DNA of 64,000 nt. Origin: Mucilaginibacter_A sp050954285 (lineage in GTDB: Bacteria; Bacteroidota; Bacteroidia; Sphingobacteriales; Sphingobacteriaceae). Made by a program: the position numbers and the translations under genes. This document shows, piece after piece, positions 1-8,497 of the stretch; position 1 is the first letter of the stretch, and every line of letters begins with the position of its first letter. Under the pieces are notes generated by a model that had not been told where the DNA came from, searched no databases, and saw only the letters and a list, made by a program, of their open reading frames with translations. The DNA is taken from positions 62,001 to 126,000 of the forward strand of contig JBPBPL010000017.1 in the NCBI GenBank assembly GCA_050954285.1. The letters are read 5' to 3'.

Positions 1-953
1 GCCAAACTTCTGCAGCATCACTTTTAGCAATGGTTCATCCTCAGGATCTGGAATACTTAAAAGAAGGCTTTGCCAGCTTAAAACCCGGTATTTTTAAAAA
101 CAACGTAGAATTTAGAATGCAGCTGCCAGGCCGGAAAGAATGTTTTTTACGCTTAAGCCTGATTTATACCGATCAGCACCTGCAAAGTGAGGAACATACA
201 TTAACGGGTTATCTGGAAGATTATACCGCTGATAAAGAACATGAAGACACGTTGAACGAATATTCCAACAAAAAAAATGCTGTCTTAAATATTCTTTCTC
301 ATGATTTGGCCGGGCCTTTAGGCTCTATTCAAAATTTATCTGCATTGTTATCCAGAAAAACGAAATTGCTTGAAGATCAGGAAGTTGCTAAATGGGTTTC
401 TTTGATTGAAAAGATCAGTAAAAAAAGCATTCACCTGATACAGGAATTTGTTAAACAGGAATTTATTGAATCGGCAGGAGCTGCGCTGTTAAAAAAGAGA
501 ACCGATCTGGTATTGGCCTTGAATACGATGTTACAGGAATATCAGCAATCAGAAAACGACTTAAACCTGAATTTTGAGTTTAAGCTTAATACCGAGCCAA
601 TTTTTGTGGAGATAGATGAGGCTAAGTTTTTGCAGGCAATTAATAATCTGATTTCCAATGCCATTAAATTTACGCCAGACGGCGGGACGATTACTATTGT
701 TTTGGAAGAAAAAGAAGACCTAGTTGCGATAGTTGTTGCAGATACCGGTATCGGTATTCCAAAAAAGTTTCATAAAGGTCTTTTTGATAAATTTAACAAT
801 GCCCGCCGGACAGGATTAAAAGGCGAACCATCTGTAGGTTTAGGCATGTCGATCATTAAAACCATTGTAGATTGGCATGAAGGCAAAATATGGTTTGAAA
901 GCGAAGAAAATAAAGGCAGCAAATTTTATATCGAGATCAAAAAAAGTAATTAA
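1..953 (+). CDS. PAS-domain sensor histidine kinase, 5' end missing
   Basis: This is the C-terminal part of a sensor kinase that autophosphorylates on His and passes the phosphate to a response regulator. The frame is open from base 3 to the stop at 951-953, and the first Met codon (30) is internal, so the gene begins outside the window. The first ~75 residues look like the end of a PAS fold. A DHp helix follows with the phospho-acceptor His in NILSHDLAGPLGS, then a HATPase domain with N box (NNLISNAIKFTP), G1 box (DTGIGIP) and G2 box (GLGMSI). No membrane segment is visible in the part present, so location and signal are unknown. A strong terminator follows at once. The kinase assignment is firm; the stimulus cannot be read from the sequence. 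Confidence 0.93.
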   Translation, partial: QTSAASLLAMVHPQDLEYLKEGFASLKPGIFKNNVEFRMQLPGRKECFLRLSLIYTDQHLQSEEHTLTGYLEDYTADKEHEDTLNEYSNKKNAVLNILSHDLAGPLGSIQNLSALLSRKTKLLEDQEVAKWVSLIEKISKKSIHLIQEFVKQEFIESAGAALLKKRTDLVLALNTMLQEYQQSENDLNLNFEFKLNTEPIFVEIDEAKFLQAINNLISNAIKFTPDGGTITIVLEEKEDLVAIVVADTGIGIPKKFHKGLFDKFNNARRTGLKGEPSVGLGMSIIKTIVDWHEGKIWFESEENKGSKFYIEIKKSN

Positions 954-968
954 ACTTAAAATAAAAAC

Positions 969-1001
969 CCCCAAACCTGGATGCAGGTTTGGGGATTTTT
1001 T
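969..1001 (+). terminator. Intrinsic terminator after the histidine kinase
   Basis: An 11-bp perfect stem (CCCCAAACCTG at 969-979 with CAGGTTTGGGG at 984-994) and a 4-base loop are followed by six T. It lies 15 bases after the kinase stop and, with the A-run on its left side, could also stop transcripts from the convergent SDR gene. Confidence 0.9.
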
Positions 1002-1007
1002 AGGTGC

Positions 1008-1019
1008 TAAAAGAAGCAT
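1008..1019 (+). repeat. Dispersed 12-mer, GAAG form (TAAAAGAAGCAT)
   Basis: Exact copy of the window-wide repeat. It sits between the terminator of the kinase and the 3' end of the convergent SDR gene. Confidence 0.85.
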
Positions 1020-1023
1020 TGGC

Positions 1024-1818
1024 TTAATTTTGATCAGCCGGACCTTGTTGTTTTTTAACGCTTTCTGCAACCATGCTATCAGTCATCAGGTTACTTCCGG
1101 CAACCTGGATTTTGTTTTTCCAGCCAGAAATCACTTTATCATCGCCAGACATTAAAGCTTCGTAACCATCTTTGGCAACATCTGCCGCAGTTGACATTCC
1201 TCCGTCTTGCACAATTTTAGAATCCTGCATTTCTGCTTTGTTAAAAAAGTCGGTCGCCGTGGCACCTGGCAATAAAGCGGTGATGGTAACGCCAGAATCA
1301 GCATTTTCTGCACGAATCGCTTCTGTAAAAGATTGTACAAAAGCTTTCGTTCCGTGATAAACAGATTGGTATGGGCCAGGGATTTTGCTGGCAACGGATG
1401 ACAGGTTTAAAATTTTACCCTCTTTGCGGGCAATCATTTCCTTTAAAAAAGGTTTTGTTAAAGAGATGGTTGCACCAATGTTCAGGTGGATAATTTCCAG
1501 CTCGCGGTTAATATCCGTTTCAGAAAATAAACCGTATTGGCCTTGTCCGGCATCATTCACCAAAACATCAATCTGGATACCTTTAGATTTAATTTCTTCA
1601 TAAACTTCAAGCGGAGCTTCAAGTTTAGATAAATCTTTAGCAATCGTGATAACTTCAATTCCAGACTGTTTCAGTTCGTTGGAAGTTTTCTCCAGTTCTT
1701 CAGTGTTTCTTGCAACAATCACTAAATTGTATTGATCTTTTGCAAATAATTTGGCCAGCTCGTACCCGATACCGCTGGTTGCGCCGGTAATCAGCGCATA
1801 TTTTTGGTTAATAGACAT
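1024..1818 (-). CDS. Short-chain dehydrogenase/reductase (SDR), DltE-like
   Basis: NAD(P)-dependent oxidoreductase of the classical SDR family (264 residues, usual length). The Rossmann motif TGATSGIG is at residues 12-19 and the NDAG motif near residue 88. The catalytic Ser lies in NLSSVAS, with Tyr and Lys 13 and 17 residues on, in YHGTK. The substrate is not predictable; this COG0300-type branch contains many enzymes of unknown substrate. The gene is the second of a two-gene unit with the small membrane protein at 1834-2220 (15-base gap). A copy of the TAAAAACAGTAT repeat fills that gap and runs into the ATG. No membrane segment or signal peptide is seen, so it should be cytoplasmic. Confidence 0.93.
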   Translation of the reverse strand: MSINQKYALITGATSGIGYELAKLFAKDQYNLVIVARNTEELEKTSNELKQSGIEVITIAKDLSKLEAPLEVYEEIKSKGIQIDVLVNDAGQGQYGLFSETDINRELEIIHLNIGATISLTKPFLKEMIARKEGKILNLSSVASKIPGPYQSVYHGTKAFVQSFTEAIRAENADSGVTITALLPGATATDFFNKAEMQDSKIVQDGGMSTAADVAKDGYEALMSGDDKVISGWKNKIQVAGSNLMTDSMVAESVKKQQGPADQN

Positions 1819-1828
1819 ACTGTTTTTA
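1817..1828 (-). repeat. Dispersed 12-mer, ACAG form, overlapping the SDR start codon
   Basis: TAAAAACAGTAT read on the minus strand. Its last two bases are the first two of the SDR ATG at 1818-1816. This places the repeat exactly in the ribosome-binding region of the second gene of the unit. Confidence 0.8.
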
Positions 1829-1833
1829 TGAGG

Positions 1834-2220
1834 TTAAAATTTGTTTTCAATTAGATCGATGGTTGTCATTTCTTCTGGTTTGGATAATAATCCGGCCGAA
1901 ATACCGAACATGCCCATCAGCAAAAACGCATTGCGCGCTTTTCGGTTTTTAGAAAAACCAAAAAGCCACGGTGCAGATAAGGAGAAAGCACCAACGGCAA
2001 CATCCAGTATTAAATGCGTTTTGTAAGGTATTACTTTAAATAATCCCCACTCGGCGCGGGTTAACAAGCTGGATATTAAAATGCTTCCGGCTTGTATTTT
2101 ACTGGCAATTTTTGCTTGCTCTTCAGCCTCAAAATCAAATAGTATAGGAGAAGTTAGTGCTAAAGGAATGTAACTATAATCTGTAAAGCCATGCGCTTTT
2201 CTGCTGATTGGTTTATTCAT
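1834..2220 (-). CDS. Small conserved membrane protein of unknown function
   Basis: A protein of 128 residues. After a polar start it has three to four hydrophobic stretches (about residues 18-30, 42-55, 68-88 and 95-112) and short polar loops, which suggests an inner-membrane protein. The opening HGFTDYSYIPLALTSP is reminiscent of SPW-repeat-like small membrane proteins, but I cannot assign a family with confidence. It is the first gene of a minus-strand pair with the SDR, so the two are probably co-transcribed. The upstream region is shared with the divergent aldehyde-oxidase operon. Confidence 0.7.
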   Translation of the reverse strand: MNKPISRKAHGFTDYSYIPLALTSPILFDFEAEEQAKIASKIQAGSILISSLLTRAEWGLFKVIPYKTHLILDVAVGAFSLSAPWLFGFSKNRKARNAFLLMGMFGISAGLLSKPEEMTTIDLIENKF

Positions 2221-2529
2221 TTTTCAATTATTGATTAAATAAATAACTTATTAAATTTTTTTTGGTTTTAAAAAATATGTTTTAAGTTTTAAAAGATCAG
2301 CCAAACTGCGTTACCAGATTATTGTTTAATGCTTCTTTTACAGGTGTTTTTTAACTGGATTATTTCTAAATAAAACATAAATTAAACATACTTAGCGTAA
2401 CTGTTATTGATGTATTTAAAGTTCATGTTGGTTGTTTTTTAGAAGCAATCATTTTTTCCGATCAAAGCATCTTTAAAGCTTATTTCAGCCTAAATCAACT
2501 TAATTACTATTTAAATTATTGATAAAAAC
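2221..2529. other. Divergent intergenic region with one 12-mer copy
   Basis: A 309-base AT-rich gap between the minus-strand membrane protein and paoA, which must hold promoters for both directions. An exact TAAAAGAAGCAT copy lies on the minus strand at 2329-2340. I saw no convincing TAnnTTTG promoter and no ORF. Confidence 0.6.
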
Positions 2530-3063
2530 ATGTTAGAAATTTTTAAACAAGGGTCTGGCAGCTATGCAACCGCACTGGCACCTGCGCCTGCAGAAACTAT
2601 GGAGGTTCGTTTAAAAATAAACGGACAGGAGCATGTACTTAAAATTGCACCTTGGGTAAGTTTGCTGGATGCCCTGCGCGAGTACGTTGGTTTTACAGGA
2701 ACTAAAAAAGGCTGTGACCACGGGCAGTGTGGTGCTTGTACCGTTTTGGTAGATGGTGTACGGATTAATTCTTGCATGACGCTGGCCGTAATGCGCGATG
2801 GACAGGAAATTACAACTATTGAAGGTTTATCGCACAGTCAGGAATTGCACCCGATGCAAAAAGCATTTATTGAGCACGATGCTTTCCAGTGCGGTTATTG
2901 CACGCCGGGCCAAATTTGTTCTGCCGTGGGCATGATGAACGAAGGTAAAGCCAATACGCTTGACGAAATTAAAGAAATGATGAGTGGTAATATTTGCCGT
3001 TGTGGTGCTTATACCAACATCAATGCAGCAATTTTAGACGTGAAAGGAGCATCACATGAATAG
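2530..3063 (+). CDS. paoA: Aldehyde oxidase/xanthine dehydrogenase family 2Fe-2S subunit (PaoA/YagT type)
   Basis: Electron-transfer subunit of a three-subunit molybdo-flavoenzyme that oxidises aldehydes or related compounds. An N-terminal plant-type ferredoxin domain carries cluster motif CDHGQCGAC plus a later Cys (about residues 65-90). The all-alpha second domain has CGYC and CRC pairs (about residues 123 and 159), so both [2Fe-2S] sites are complete. At 177 residues it lacks the long N-terminal Tat signal found on E. coli PaoA. Its first ~25 residues are Ala/Pro-rich and not a signal peptide, so a cytoplasmic enzyme is likely. It overlaps the next gene by 8 bases, which indicates translational coupling. 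Confidence 0.93.
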   Translation: MLEIFKQGSGSYATALAPAPAETMEVRLKINGQEHVLKIAPWVSLLDALREYVGFTGTKKGCDHGQCGACTVLVDGVRINSCMTLAVMRDGQEITTIEGLSHSQELHPMQKAFIEHDAFQCGYCTPGQICSAVGMMNEGKANTLDEIKEMMSGNICRCGAYTNINAAILDVKGASHE

Positions 3064-4042
3064 TTTTTCCTACAAAAGAGCAGGAGATGTTGCCGAAGCG
3101 GTAGTAGACATCAGCCAAAACACCAATTCAAAATTTATTGCCGGCGGCACTAATTTGCTGGATTTGATGAAAGAAAACGTAGAACGGCCGGATCATTTGG
3201 TTGATTTAAGCCGTATTACGTTAAAAGAAATTGAAGATATTGAAAATGGCGGTTTACGTTTAGGCGCGCTGGCAACTAATGCCACTACGGCTTGGAACGA
3301 AAAGGTAGAAACCCGTTATCCTTTACTTTCCAAAGCGATCCTGGCTGGTGCTTCTCCGCAACTTAGAAACATGGCTACCAATGGCGGCAACCTGTTTCAG
3401 CGCACACGTTGTTATTATTTTTATGATCTGGCAACGCCTTGCAACAAGCGCGAACCAGGCAGTGGCTGTTCGGCCATTAATGGCTATAATCGTATCCATG
3501 CTATTTTGGGTACGAGTGAAGCTTGTATTGCTACGCATCCGTCTGATATGTGTGTGGCTTTGGCTGCGCTGGATGCAAAAGTAAATGTAACGGGCAAAAA
3601 TGGCGACCGTGTAGTGGAATTTGCAGATTTTCATCGTTTGCCGAGAGAGGAACCGCAATTTGATAACAATTTACAGCCGGATGATGTGGTAACGTCCATC
3701 GATCTACCCAAAAATAACCTGACTAAACACTTTAATTATTTAAAACTGCGCGATAGGCAGTCGTATGCTTTTGCCCTGGTTTCGGTGGCCGCAGCTTTAG
3801 AGCTGGAAGGTGATACGATTAAAGATATCCGCTTGGCTTTAGGTGGTGTAGCGCACAAGCCATGGAGAAACAAAGAAGCAGAAAGCCAGCTGATTGGGAA
3901 ACAGGCTTCCGCAGAAAACTTTAAAATGCTTGCCGAAACAGTGCTGGCAGGTGCAAAAGGTTTTGGCGATAACACCTTTAAAATTGAACTGGCCAAACGA
4001 GCCATTGTGCGTGCGTTTACCGAGGCAGTTAAAATGGCTTAA
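3056..4042 (+). CDS. paoB: Aldehyde oxidase FAD-binding subunit with extra Fe-S Cys set (PaoB/YagS type)
   Basis: FAD-binding middle subunit of the molybdenum hydroxylase, passing electrons from the 2Fe-2S centres to FAD. The FAD PP-loop is visible as AGGTNLLDLMK (about residues 30-40). The second FAD segment is SPQLRNMATNGGNLFQRTRC, followed by a Cys-rich insertion (CYYF, CNKREPGSGC, later SEAC). That insertion is the hallmark of the PaoB branch, where it binds a [4Fe-4S] cluster. The CO-dehydrogenase C-terminal domain follows. The length of 328 residues is normal. It overlaps paoA and is followed 41 bases later by paoC. A PaoD/XdhC-type cofactor-insertion chaperone is not present in the window. 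Confidence 0.93.
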   Translation: MNSFSYKRAGDVAEAVVDISQNTNSKFIAGGTNLLDLMKENVERPDHLVDLSRITLKEIEDIENGGLRLGALATNATTAWNEKVETRYPLLSKAILAGASPQLRNMATNGGNLFQRTRCYYFYDLATPCNKREPGSGCSAINGYNRIHAILGTSEACIATHPSDMCVALAALDAKVNVTGKNGDRVVEFADFHRLPREEPQFDNNLQPDDVVTSIDLPKNNLTKHFNYLKLRDRQSYAFALVSVAAALELEGDTIKDIRLALGGVAHKPWRNKEAESQLIGKQASAENFKMLAETVLAGAKGFGDNTFKIELAKRAIVRAFTEAVKMA

Positions 4043-4053
4043 AAAATAGTAGA

Positions 4054-4065
4054 TAAAAGAAGCAT
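4054..4065 (+). repeat. Dispersed 12-mer, GAAG form, between paoB and paoC
   Basis: Exact TAAAAGAAGCAT in the 41-base gap, ending 18 bases before the paoC ATG. Two more exact copies lie inside paoC on the same strand, at 4244-4255 and 5328-5339. Confidence 0.85.
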
Positions 4066-4083
4066 CTATCTTAAAATTAAAAA

Positions 4084-6339
4084 ATGAAAACTGATTATAT
4101 AGGAAAACCAACCACACGCGTTGACGGCCCGTTAAAGGTAACCGGACAAGCCAAATATGCAGCAGAATATCCTGTTGATGGCTTAACTTACGGTTATGTG
4201 GTTTCAAGCACGATTGCCAATGGTACCATCAAAAATATAGATGTAAAAGAAGCATTGGATTTAGACGGTGTTTTGCAGGTTTTTACGCACGAAAACGTAA
4301 GCGGATTGGCCTGGTTTGATAGGAGTTATAAAGATGAGGATTCTGTAGGCGGATCACCATTCAGGCCGTTCCATGATGCTAAAGTCAGGTATAGTATGCA
4401 GCCGGTTGCATTGGTTGTGGCCGAAACTTTTGAGTTGGCCCGATATGCTGCTTCCATCATCAAGGTTGATTATAAAATAGATGAGCATAACACTTCGCTG
4501 GAAAACAATCTTTCTAAATCTAAAACCGCACCAAAAGGTAAAACAGGTTTTAAACCGCCCGTTTCCAGAGGTGATGCGGACGAAGCTTTTGCCAAAGCAC
4601 CGTTTAAGATTGAAGCAGAGTACATCCACAGTGCGGAGCACCACAATCCGATGGAAATTTATGCCACCACAGTGGAGGTGGAGCCTGATGGCAAACTGAT
4701 TATTTATGATAAAACTCAGGGCGTAAGCAACGTTTTAACTTATGTAACCAAGGTTTTCGGCTTGTCGCAAAAAGAAGTCCGTGTAATGTCTCCTTTTATG
4801 GGCGGAGGTTTTGGTTCTGGTTTGCGCCCTCAGTATCAATTATTTATGGCGGTTATGGCTTCGCTCAATTTAAAACGTTCTGTTCGGGTATCGTTAACAC
4901 GGCAGCAAATGTTTTCGTTTGGACACCGGCCGGCAAGCGTGCAAAAAATTGCTTTGAGTGCTGATGCAGATGGTACTTTAAAATCTATTTATCATAAAGC
5001 CTACGGAGAAACTTCCACATTTGAGGATTATACCGAAGTGGTAGTTAACTGGTCGGGTTTACTGTATCAATGCGAAAACGTAAAACAGGAATATGACTTG
5101 GTGAAGCTGAATACTTACACACCACTGGATATGCGTGCACCGGGTGCGGCAACAGGCATCCCGGTTTTAGAATCTGCCATGGATGAGCTGGCTTATGCTT
5201 TGAAAATGGATCCTTTGGCTTTGCGGCTGAAAAACTATGCGGAACGTGATCAGAATGATAAAAAACCATTTTCCAGCAAAGCCTTGCGCGCCTGTTATCA
5301 GGAAGGTGCAGCCAAATTTGGATGGGATAAAAGAAGCATCGAGCCGCGTTCCATGCGTGATGGCAATGTGCTGATTGGCTGGGGAATGGCAACCGGATCC
5401 TGGGATGCCGGACAGATGAAAGCGTCAGCAAAAGCCGTTTTAACCTCAGATGGAAAGCTGCTGGTTGGCAGCGGAACTTCCGATATTGGTACCGGAACTT
5501 ATACCATCATGACGCAGATTGCAGCTGAAACTTTAGGACTGCCGATCCATGATGTAACGTTTAAACTAGGCGACACTTCTTTGCCGGAAGCACCGCTGGA
5601 AGGCGGTTCTTGGACGGCAACTTCCGTAGGTACGGCCGTGCAGGAAGTTTGTACAACTATCAAGGAAAAAGTTTTCAAGCTGGCCAAAAAGATGGATAAT
5701 TCTCCTTTTGCAGATGCGGAATTGAAGGAAGTTAACTTTGATGGCGGCCAGATTTCCCTCAAGCTGGATCCTTCTAAAACAATAGGCATTGTTACCGTGA
5801 TGAAGCAAAGCGGCGAGGTGAGTATTGAAGAAGAAGCTACCACCACACCCAATATGCTGCACATGCTGGAGTACTCTTTTAATTCGCATAGTGCTGTTTT
5901 TGTGGAAGTTAGGGTGGACGAAGATTTAGGAACCGTAGTAGTTTCACGTGTAGTTAGTGCAATTGCTGCCGGAAAAATCCTCAACCCAAAAACTGCCCGC
6001 AGCCAGATTTTAGGTGCTGTAGTTTGGGGCATCAGTATGGCTTTGGAAGAAGAATCAGTAATTGATAACAATTTTGGCCGGTTTATGAACCATAACCTGG
6101 CCGAATATCACGTAGCCGTAAATAAAGACATCAACGATATCGACGTAATTTTTGTAGAAGAAAAAGACGATGTCATTAATTCATTAGGAATTAAAGGTTT
6201 GGGCGAAATTGGTATTGTAGGCGTTGCCGGTGCGGTAACCAATGCAGTTTTCCATGCAACAGGTAAACGGGTTCGCCAGTTACCAATCACTTTAGATAAA
6301 GTTTTGGGTCTGGAAAAACCGGTAGAATTAGAATACTAA
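4084..6339 (+). CDS. paoC: Aldehyde oxidase molybdopterin-binding catalytic subunit (PaoC/YagR type)
   Basis: Catalytic subunit that binds the molybdenum cofactor and hydroxylates the substrate. An N-terminal a/b hammerhead domain (about residues 15-125) precedes the large Moco domain. Visible motifs are MGGGFGSG (near residue 240), the DMRAPGAATG segment and, near the C-terminus, KGLGEIG. The Glu of KGLGEIG is the base catalyst in this family. The 751 residues match the family's usual 730-760. The gene ends the operon, and the terminator just behind it is built from an inverted pair of the dispersed repeat. The true substrate is unknown; the E. coli counterpart prefers aromatic aldehydes. 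Confidence 0.93.
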   Translation: MKTDYIGKPTTRVDGPLKVTGQAKYAAEYPVDGLTYGYVVSSTIANGTIKNIDVKEALDLDGVLQVFTHENVSGLAWFDRSYKDEDSVGGSPFRPFHDAKVRYSMQPVALVVAETFELARYAASIIKVDYKIDEHNTSLENNLSKSKTAPKGKTGFKPPVSRGDADEAFAKAPFKIEAEYIHSAEHHNPMEIYATTVEVEPDGKLIIYDKTQGVSNVLTYVTKVFGLSQKEVRVMSPFMGGGFGSGLRPQYQLFMAVMASLNLKRSVRVSLTRQQMFSFGHRPASVQKIALSADADGTLKSIYHKAYGETSTFEDYTEVVVNWSGLLYQCENVKQEYDLVKLNTYTPLDMRAPGAATGIPVLESAMDELAYALKMDPLALRLKNYAERDQNDKKPFSSKALRACYQEGAAKFGWDKRSIEPRSMRDGNVLIGWGMATGSWDAGQMKASAKAVLTSDGKLLVGSGTSDIGTGTYTIMTQIAAETLGLPIHDVTFKLGDTSLPEAPLEGGSWTATSVGTAVQEVCTTIKEKVFKLAKKMDNSPFADAELKEVNFDGGQISLKLDPSKTIGIVTVMKQSGEVSIEEEATTTPNMLHMLEYSFNSHSAVFVEVRVDEDLGTVVVSRVVSAIAAGKILNPKTARSQILGAVVWGISMALEEESVIDNNFGRFMNHNLAEYHVAVNKDINDIDVIFVEEKDDVINSLGIKGLGEIGIVGVAGAVTNAVFHATGKRVRQLPITLDKVLGLEKPVELEY

Positions 6340-6364
6340 CATTAGAATAATTTCTCGGGAAATT

Positions 6365-6418
6365 AGGTTGATAAAAGAAGCATTGTATCTATGATGCTTC
6401 TTTTATCAACCTTTTTTT
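6365..6418. terminator. Bidirectional terminator made of an inverted pair of the dispersed 12-mer
   Basis: A perfect 19-bp stem (6365-6383 with 6394-6412) contains TAAAAGAAGCAT on the plus strand at 6372-6383 and on the minus strand at 6394-6405. The loop is 10 bases, and a T-run follows on the right. It lies between the convergent paoC and glycosyltransferase genes, so it serves both directions. This is the clearest structural arrangement of the repeat. Confidence 0.92.
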
Positions 6419-6425
6419 GTTGTAA

Positions 6426-7439
6426 CTATTTAGACTGATCAACTACGCTTTTATACAAATCAATCAGTTCTTTTCTGATTTTTTCCTGATTAAACTGTTT
6501 GATCAATTCCGCAGAGATAGCTAAACCTTCCGCATAAAATTCCTGATCGTTTAACAGTTTTTTGATGATTTGAATGAAAGTATCCGTCGTTTTTGCTTTG
6601 AGATAAGGTTGCTCGTACAGCAATTCATATTCACGGATATCACGGTAAACAACCGGCATCCCGCAGGCGGCAGCTTCCAGTGGTGCCAGCGGGCAGTTTT
6701 CCTGGTAAGATGTAAACAACAGCAAATCTGCAGCGGCATAAATGGCTGGCATAGCGGCCAGATCAAGCATTCCGGCAAAATGAATATGCGGCGATGCTGT
6801 TTTTATGCGGTTGTTTATGCGTTCAATGCCTTCGGTAAGTTTGCCAAAAGGCCGGCCGCCAACCCACACAAAATCAGCTTCGGGCATAGCTTCGGCAATG
6901 TCTATAAAATCCTCCAAACCTTTGCGCCTTTGCAATTGCCCCACGCCCAGAATTATTTTTCGATCACCGGAAAGCATTAATAATTGCCTTCCTTTTTGCC
7001 GGTTTTCTTCGGTACGTTTCCATTTGCTGATCAAAACTGGGTTGTAAATTTTAACAATCCTGCTTTTTACGCCAAGCTTTAAAATCGCTTCCTCTACCAT
7101 CGGAGATAGCGCAATCACGACATCGGCATAAGAAAAAACCTTTTTAAAATACCAGTTTACAAACGGAAAAAGCTGTTTCCACATCGGCAGCGAGCCTTTA
7201 ATAGAATCCGGAATCACGTGTGCCGTATGGATGCGGCGTTTTTTATATCTGCGGCCTTTCCAAAAGTAATACGGGCCGTACGTATGGCAGTGCATCAGAT
7301 CGCCCCAGCCTTCTTCATTTACAACTACCTGTATATCAGACTTTTCTCGGAGTAATTCTATCTGTTCCACAAAAGCGGTATGCACGCCCTGGCCTTTCAT
7401 CACAAAAGGAGTTTCGGATACCACATGAATTTTCAGCAT
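6426..7439 (-). CDS. Glycosyltransferase family 4 (GT-B fold)
   Basis: A retaining GT-B glycosyltransferase of 337 residues. The N-terminal domain starts with MLKIHVVSETPF and a glycine loop (KGQGVHT). The donor-binding C-terminal domain has GVGQLQRRKGLEDFI and the E-x7-E region QENCPLAPLEAAACGMPVV, which contacts the nucleotide sugar. The overall look is close to lipid-linked hexosyltransferases acting on diacylglycerol or undecaprenyl carriers, but the acceptor cannot be fixed from sequence. It follows the DedA membrane protein in the same unit with a 16-base gap, which suggests a role at the membrane. A dispersed-repeat copy (ACAG form) lies inside at 6794-6805. Confidence 0.88.
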   Translation of the reverse strand: MLKIHVVSETPFVMKGQGVHTAFVEQIELLREKSDIQVVVNEEGWGDLMHCHTYGPYYFWKGRRYKKRRIHTAHVIPDSIKGSLPMWKQLFPFVNWYFKKVFSYADVVIALSPMVEEAILKLGVKSRIVKIYNPVLISKWKRTEENRQKGRQLLMLSGDRKIILGVGQLQRRKGLEDFIDIAEAMPEADFVWVGGRPFGKLTEGIERINNRIKTASPHIHFAGMLDLAAMPAIYAAADLLLFTSYQENCPLAPLEAAACGMPVVYRDIREYELLYEQPYLKAKTTDTFIQIIKKLLNDQEFYAEGLAISAELIKQFNQEKIRKELIDLYKSVVDQSK

Positions 7440-7455
7440 AGAATAAAAATCAGGA

Positions 7456-8088
7456 TCAATTTAAAGCTTGACTATTTGCTGCAACATTTCTGGCTTTTTT
7501 ATTCCGGAAATAACGGATGATAAAAAACGCCGCAACCAGCAATACTACCGCAAGCACCACATATTTTACCGTTTCTAATTTGCCTGCTACTTGCGCCCAA
7601 TACGGACCAAGAAAATAGCCACTTATAACGTAAGTGCAGGTAACCAAACAGGCCGTGATCAACGTAATGGGCACATAAGTTTTTGGTTTGATGTGCAGCA
7701 GACCAACAATAACCGAAATATAACCCCGGATAAACGGTGTAACCCGGCCTAAAAAAATTGTCCACAAGCCACCGTTAGAAACTTTGGCCGACAGATTATT
7801 TATTTTTTGGGTAGAAAGCGGGAACCATTTGGGTTTGTGGCTGAGGATGTACGGCCCGAAAAAGTAAAATGTGGTAAACAGCATGTTGGCTCCCAGAAAA
7901 TCCGCAGTGATAATGCATAACAAAACCAGGTACAATTTGAGTGTGCCGCTGAAAGCCAGATAACCGGAAAACAGCATCAGCAGCTCGTTTGGAAGCGGCG
8001 TTGGAATGCCAATTTCTTGAATCAGCACCAGCACAAAAATAGCCAGATAGCCGTAATGATTGATGTATTGGAGAAATTGTGCTGGCAT
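7456..8088 (-). CDS. DedA family membrane protein (SNARE-associated/VTT domain)
   Basis: A polytopic inner-membrane protein of 210 residues. The DedA signature is visible: an early GIPTPLPNELLM motif with the conserved acidic residue, FLGRVTPFIRGYISVIVG with the conserved Arg pair, and four to five hydrophobic helices. Characterised DedA members (UptA, PopT relatives) flip undecaprenyl phosphate or phospholipids across the membrane. The short C-terminal tail is basic. It is the first gene of a unit with the GT4 glycosyltransferase, which fits lipid-carrier recycling coupled to a glycosylation step. That coupling is inference. Confidence 0.9.
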   Translation of the reverse strand: MPAQFLQYINHYGYLAIFVLVLIQEIGIPTPLPNELLMLFSGYLAFSGTLKLYLVLLCIITADFLGANMLFTTFYFFGPYILSHKPKWFPLSTQKINNLSAKVSNGGLWTIFLGRVTPFIRGYISVIVGLLHIKPKTYVPITLITACLVTCTYVISGYFLGPYWAQVAGKLETVKYVVLAVVLLVAAFFIIRYFRNKKARNVAANSQALN

Positions 8089-8497
8089 AGATTGCTGTAA
8101 AAATAAAGATGTTTCGGTCGAAAATGCGCATTTAAAATACTTTTTATCGCTTGTATTTTAAGTCGATAAAAGAAGCATGATGGTGCAGTTTTGCAAATCA
8201 AGCGCAAAATATGTAAGCTTGAAAACAGCTGTTTCTGTTCCAAGCCATCATCCAAAAAACCATGATAAAAAGAGTGTTGTATCTTTTCTGTTTATGCTTA
8301 GGCAGTTGCCATTACGTCTGCAGATTTAACGAACTGGACGGATATTTCCAACAAAATCAGTTTACCAAACAGCATCCGGCATGGTACTGTTTTTACCATA
8401 TCAAAATTGGAGTTGGAAAAGTTGATGGAGGTAAAATAATTTTCAAGTGATAAAAACAGCAACCAGGTTAAATAATTTGGTTGCTGTTTAGTATTGA
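8089..8497. other. Gene-poor gap between dedA and the copper-binding protein
   Basis: A 409-base region that must hold the dedA promoter. It carries an exact TAAAAGAAGCAT at 8167-8178 (+), a one-mismatch ACAG copy at 8384-8395 (-), and the hairpin at 8454-8489. The only ORF on the plus strand (8262-8450, 62 codons) has no recognisable family and is not called. Confidence 0.5.
8454..8489 (-). terminator. Intrinsic terminator of the Cys-rich four-helix protein gene
   Basis: Arms AAACAGCAACCA (8454-8465) and TGGTTGCTGTTT (8478-8489) form a 12-bp stem. Read on the minus strand it ends in a T-run directly after the stop codon of the gene at 8498-8842. The left arm begins as a TAAAAACAGCA partial copy of the dispersed repeat. 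Confidence 0.8.

Noticed and set aside
5499..6071. 190-codon minus-strand ORF inside paoC
   Set aside because: Shadow frame: Ser/Thr-rich translation without domains, fully inside a motif-complete catalytic subunit.
8262..8450. 62-codon plus-strand ORF, hydrophobic start with a lipobox-like LGSC
   Set aside because: No family resemblance, Cys- and aromatic-rich translation typical of non-coding frames, and a one-mismatch 12-mer copy lies inside; too weak to call a gene.
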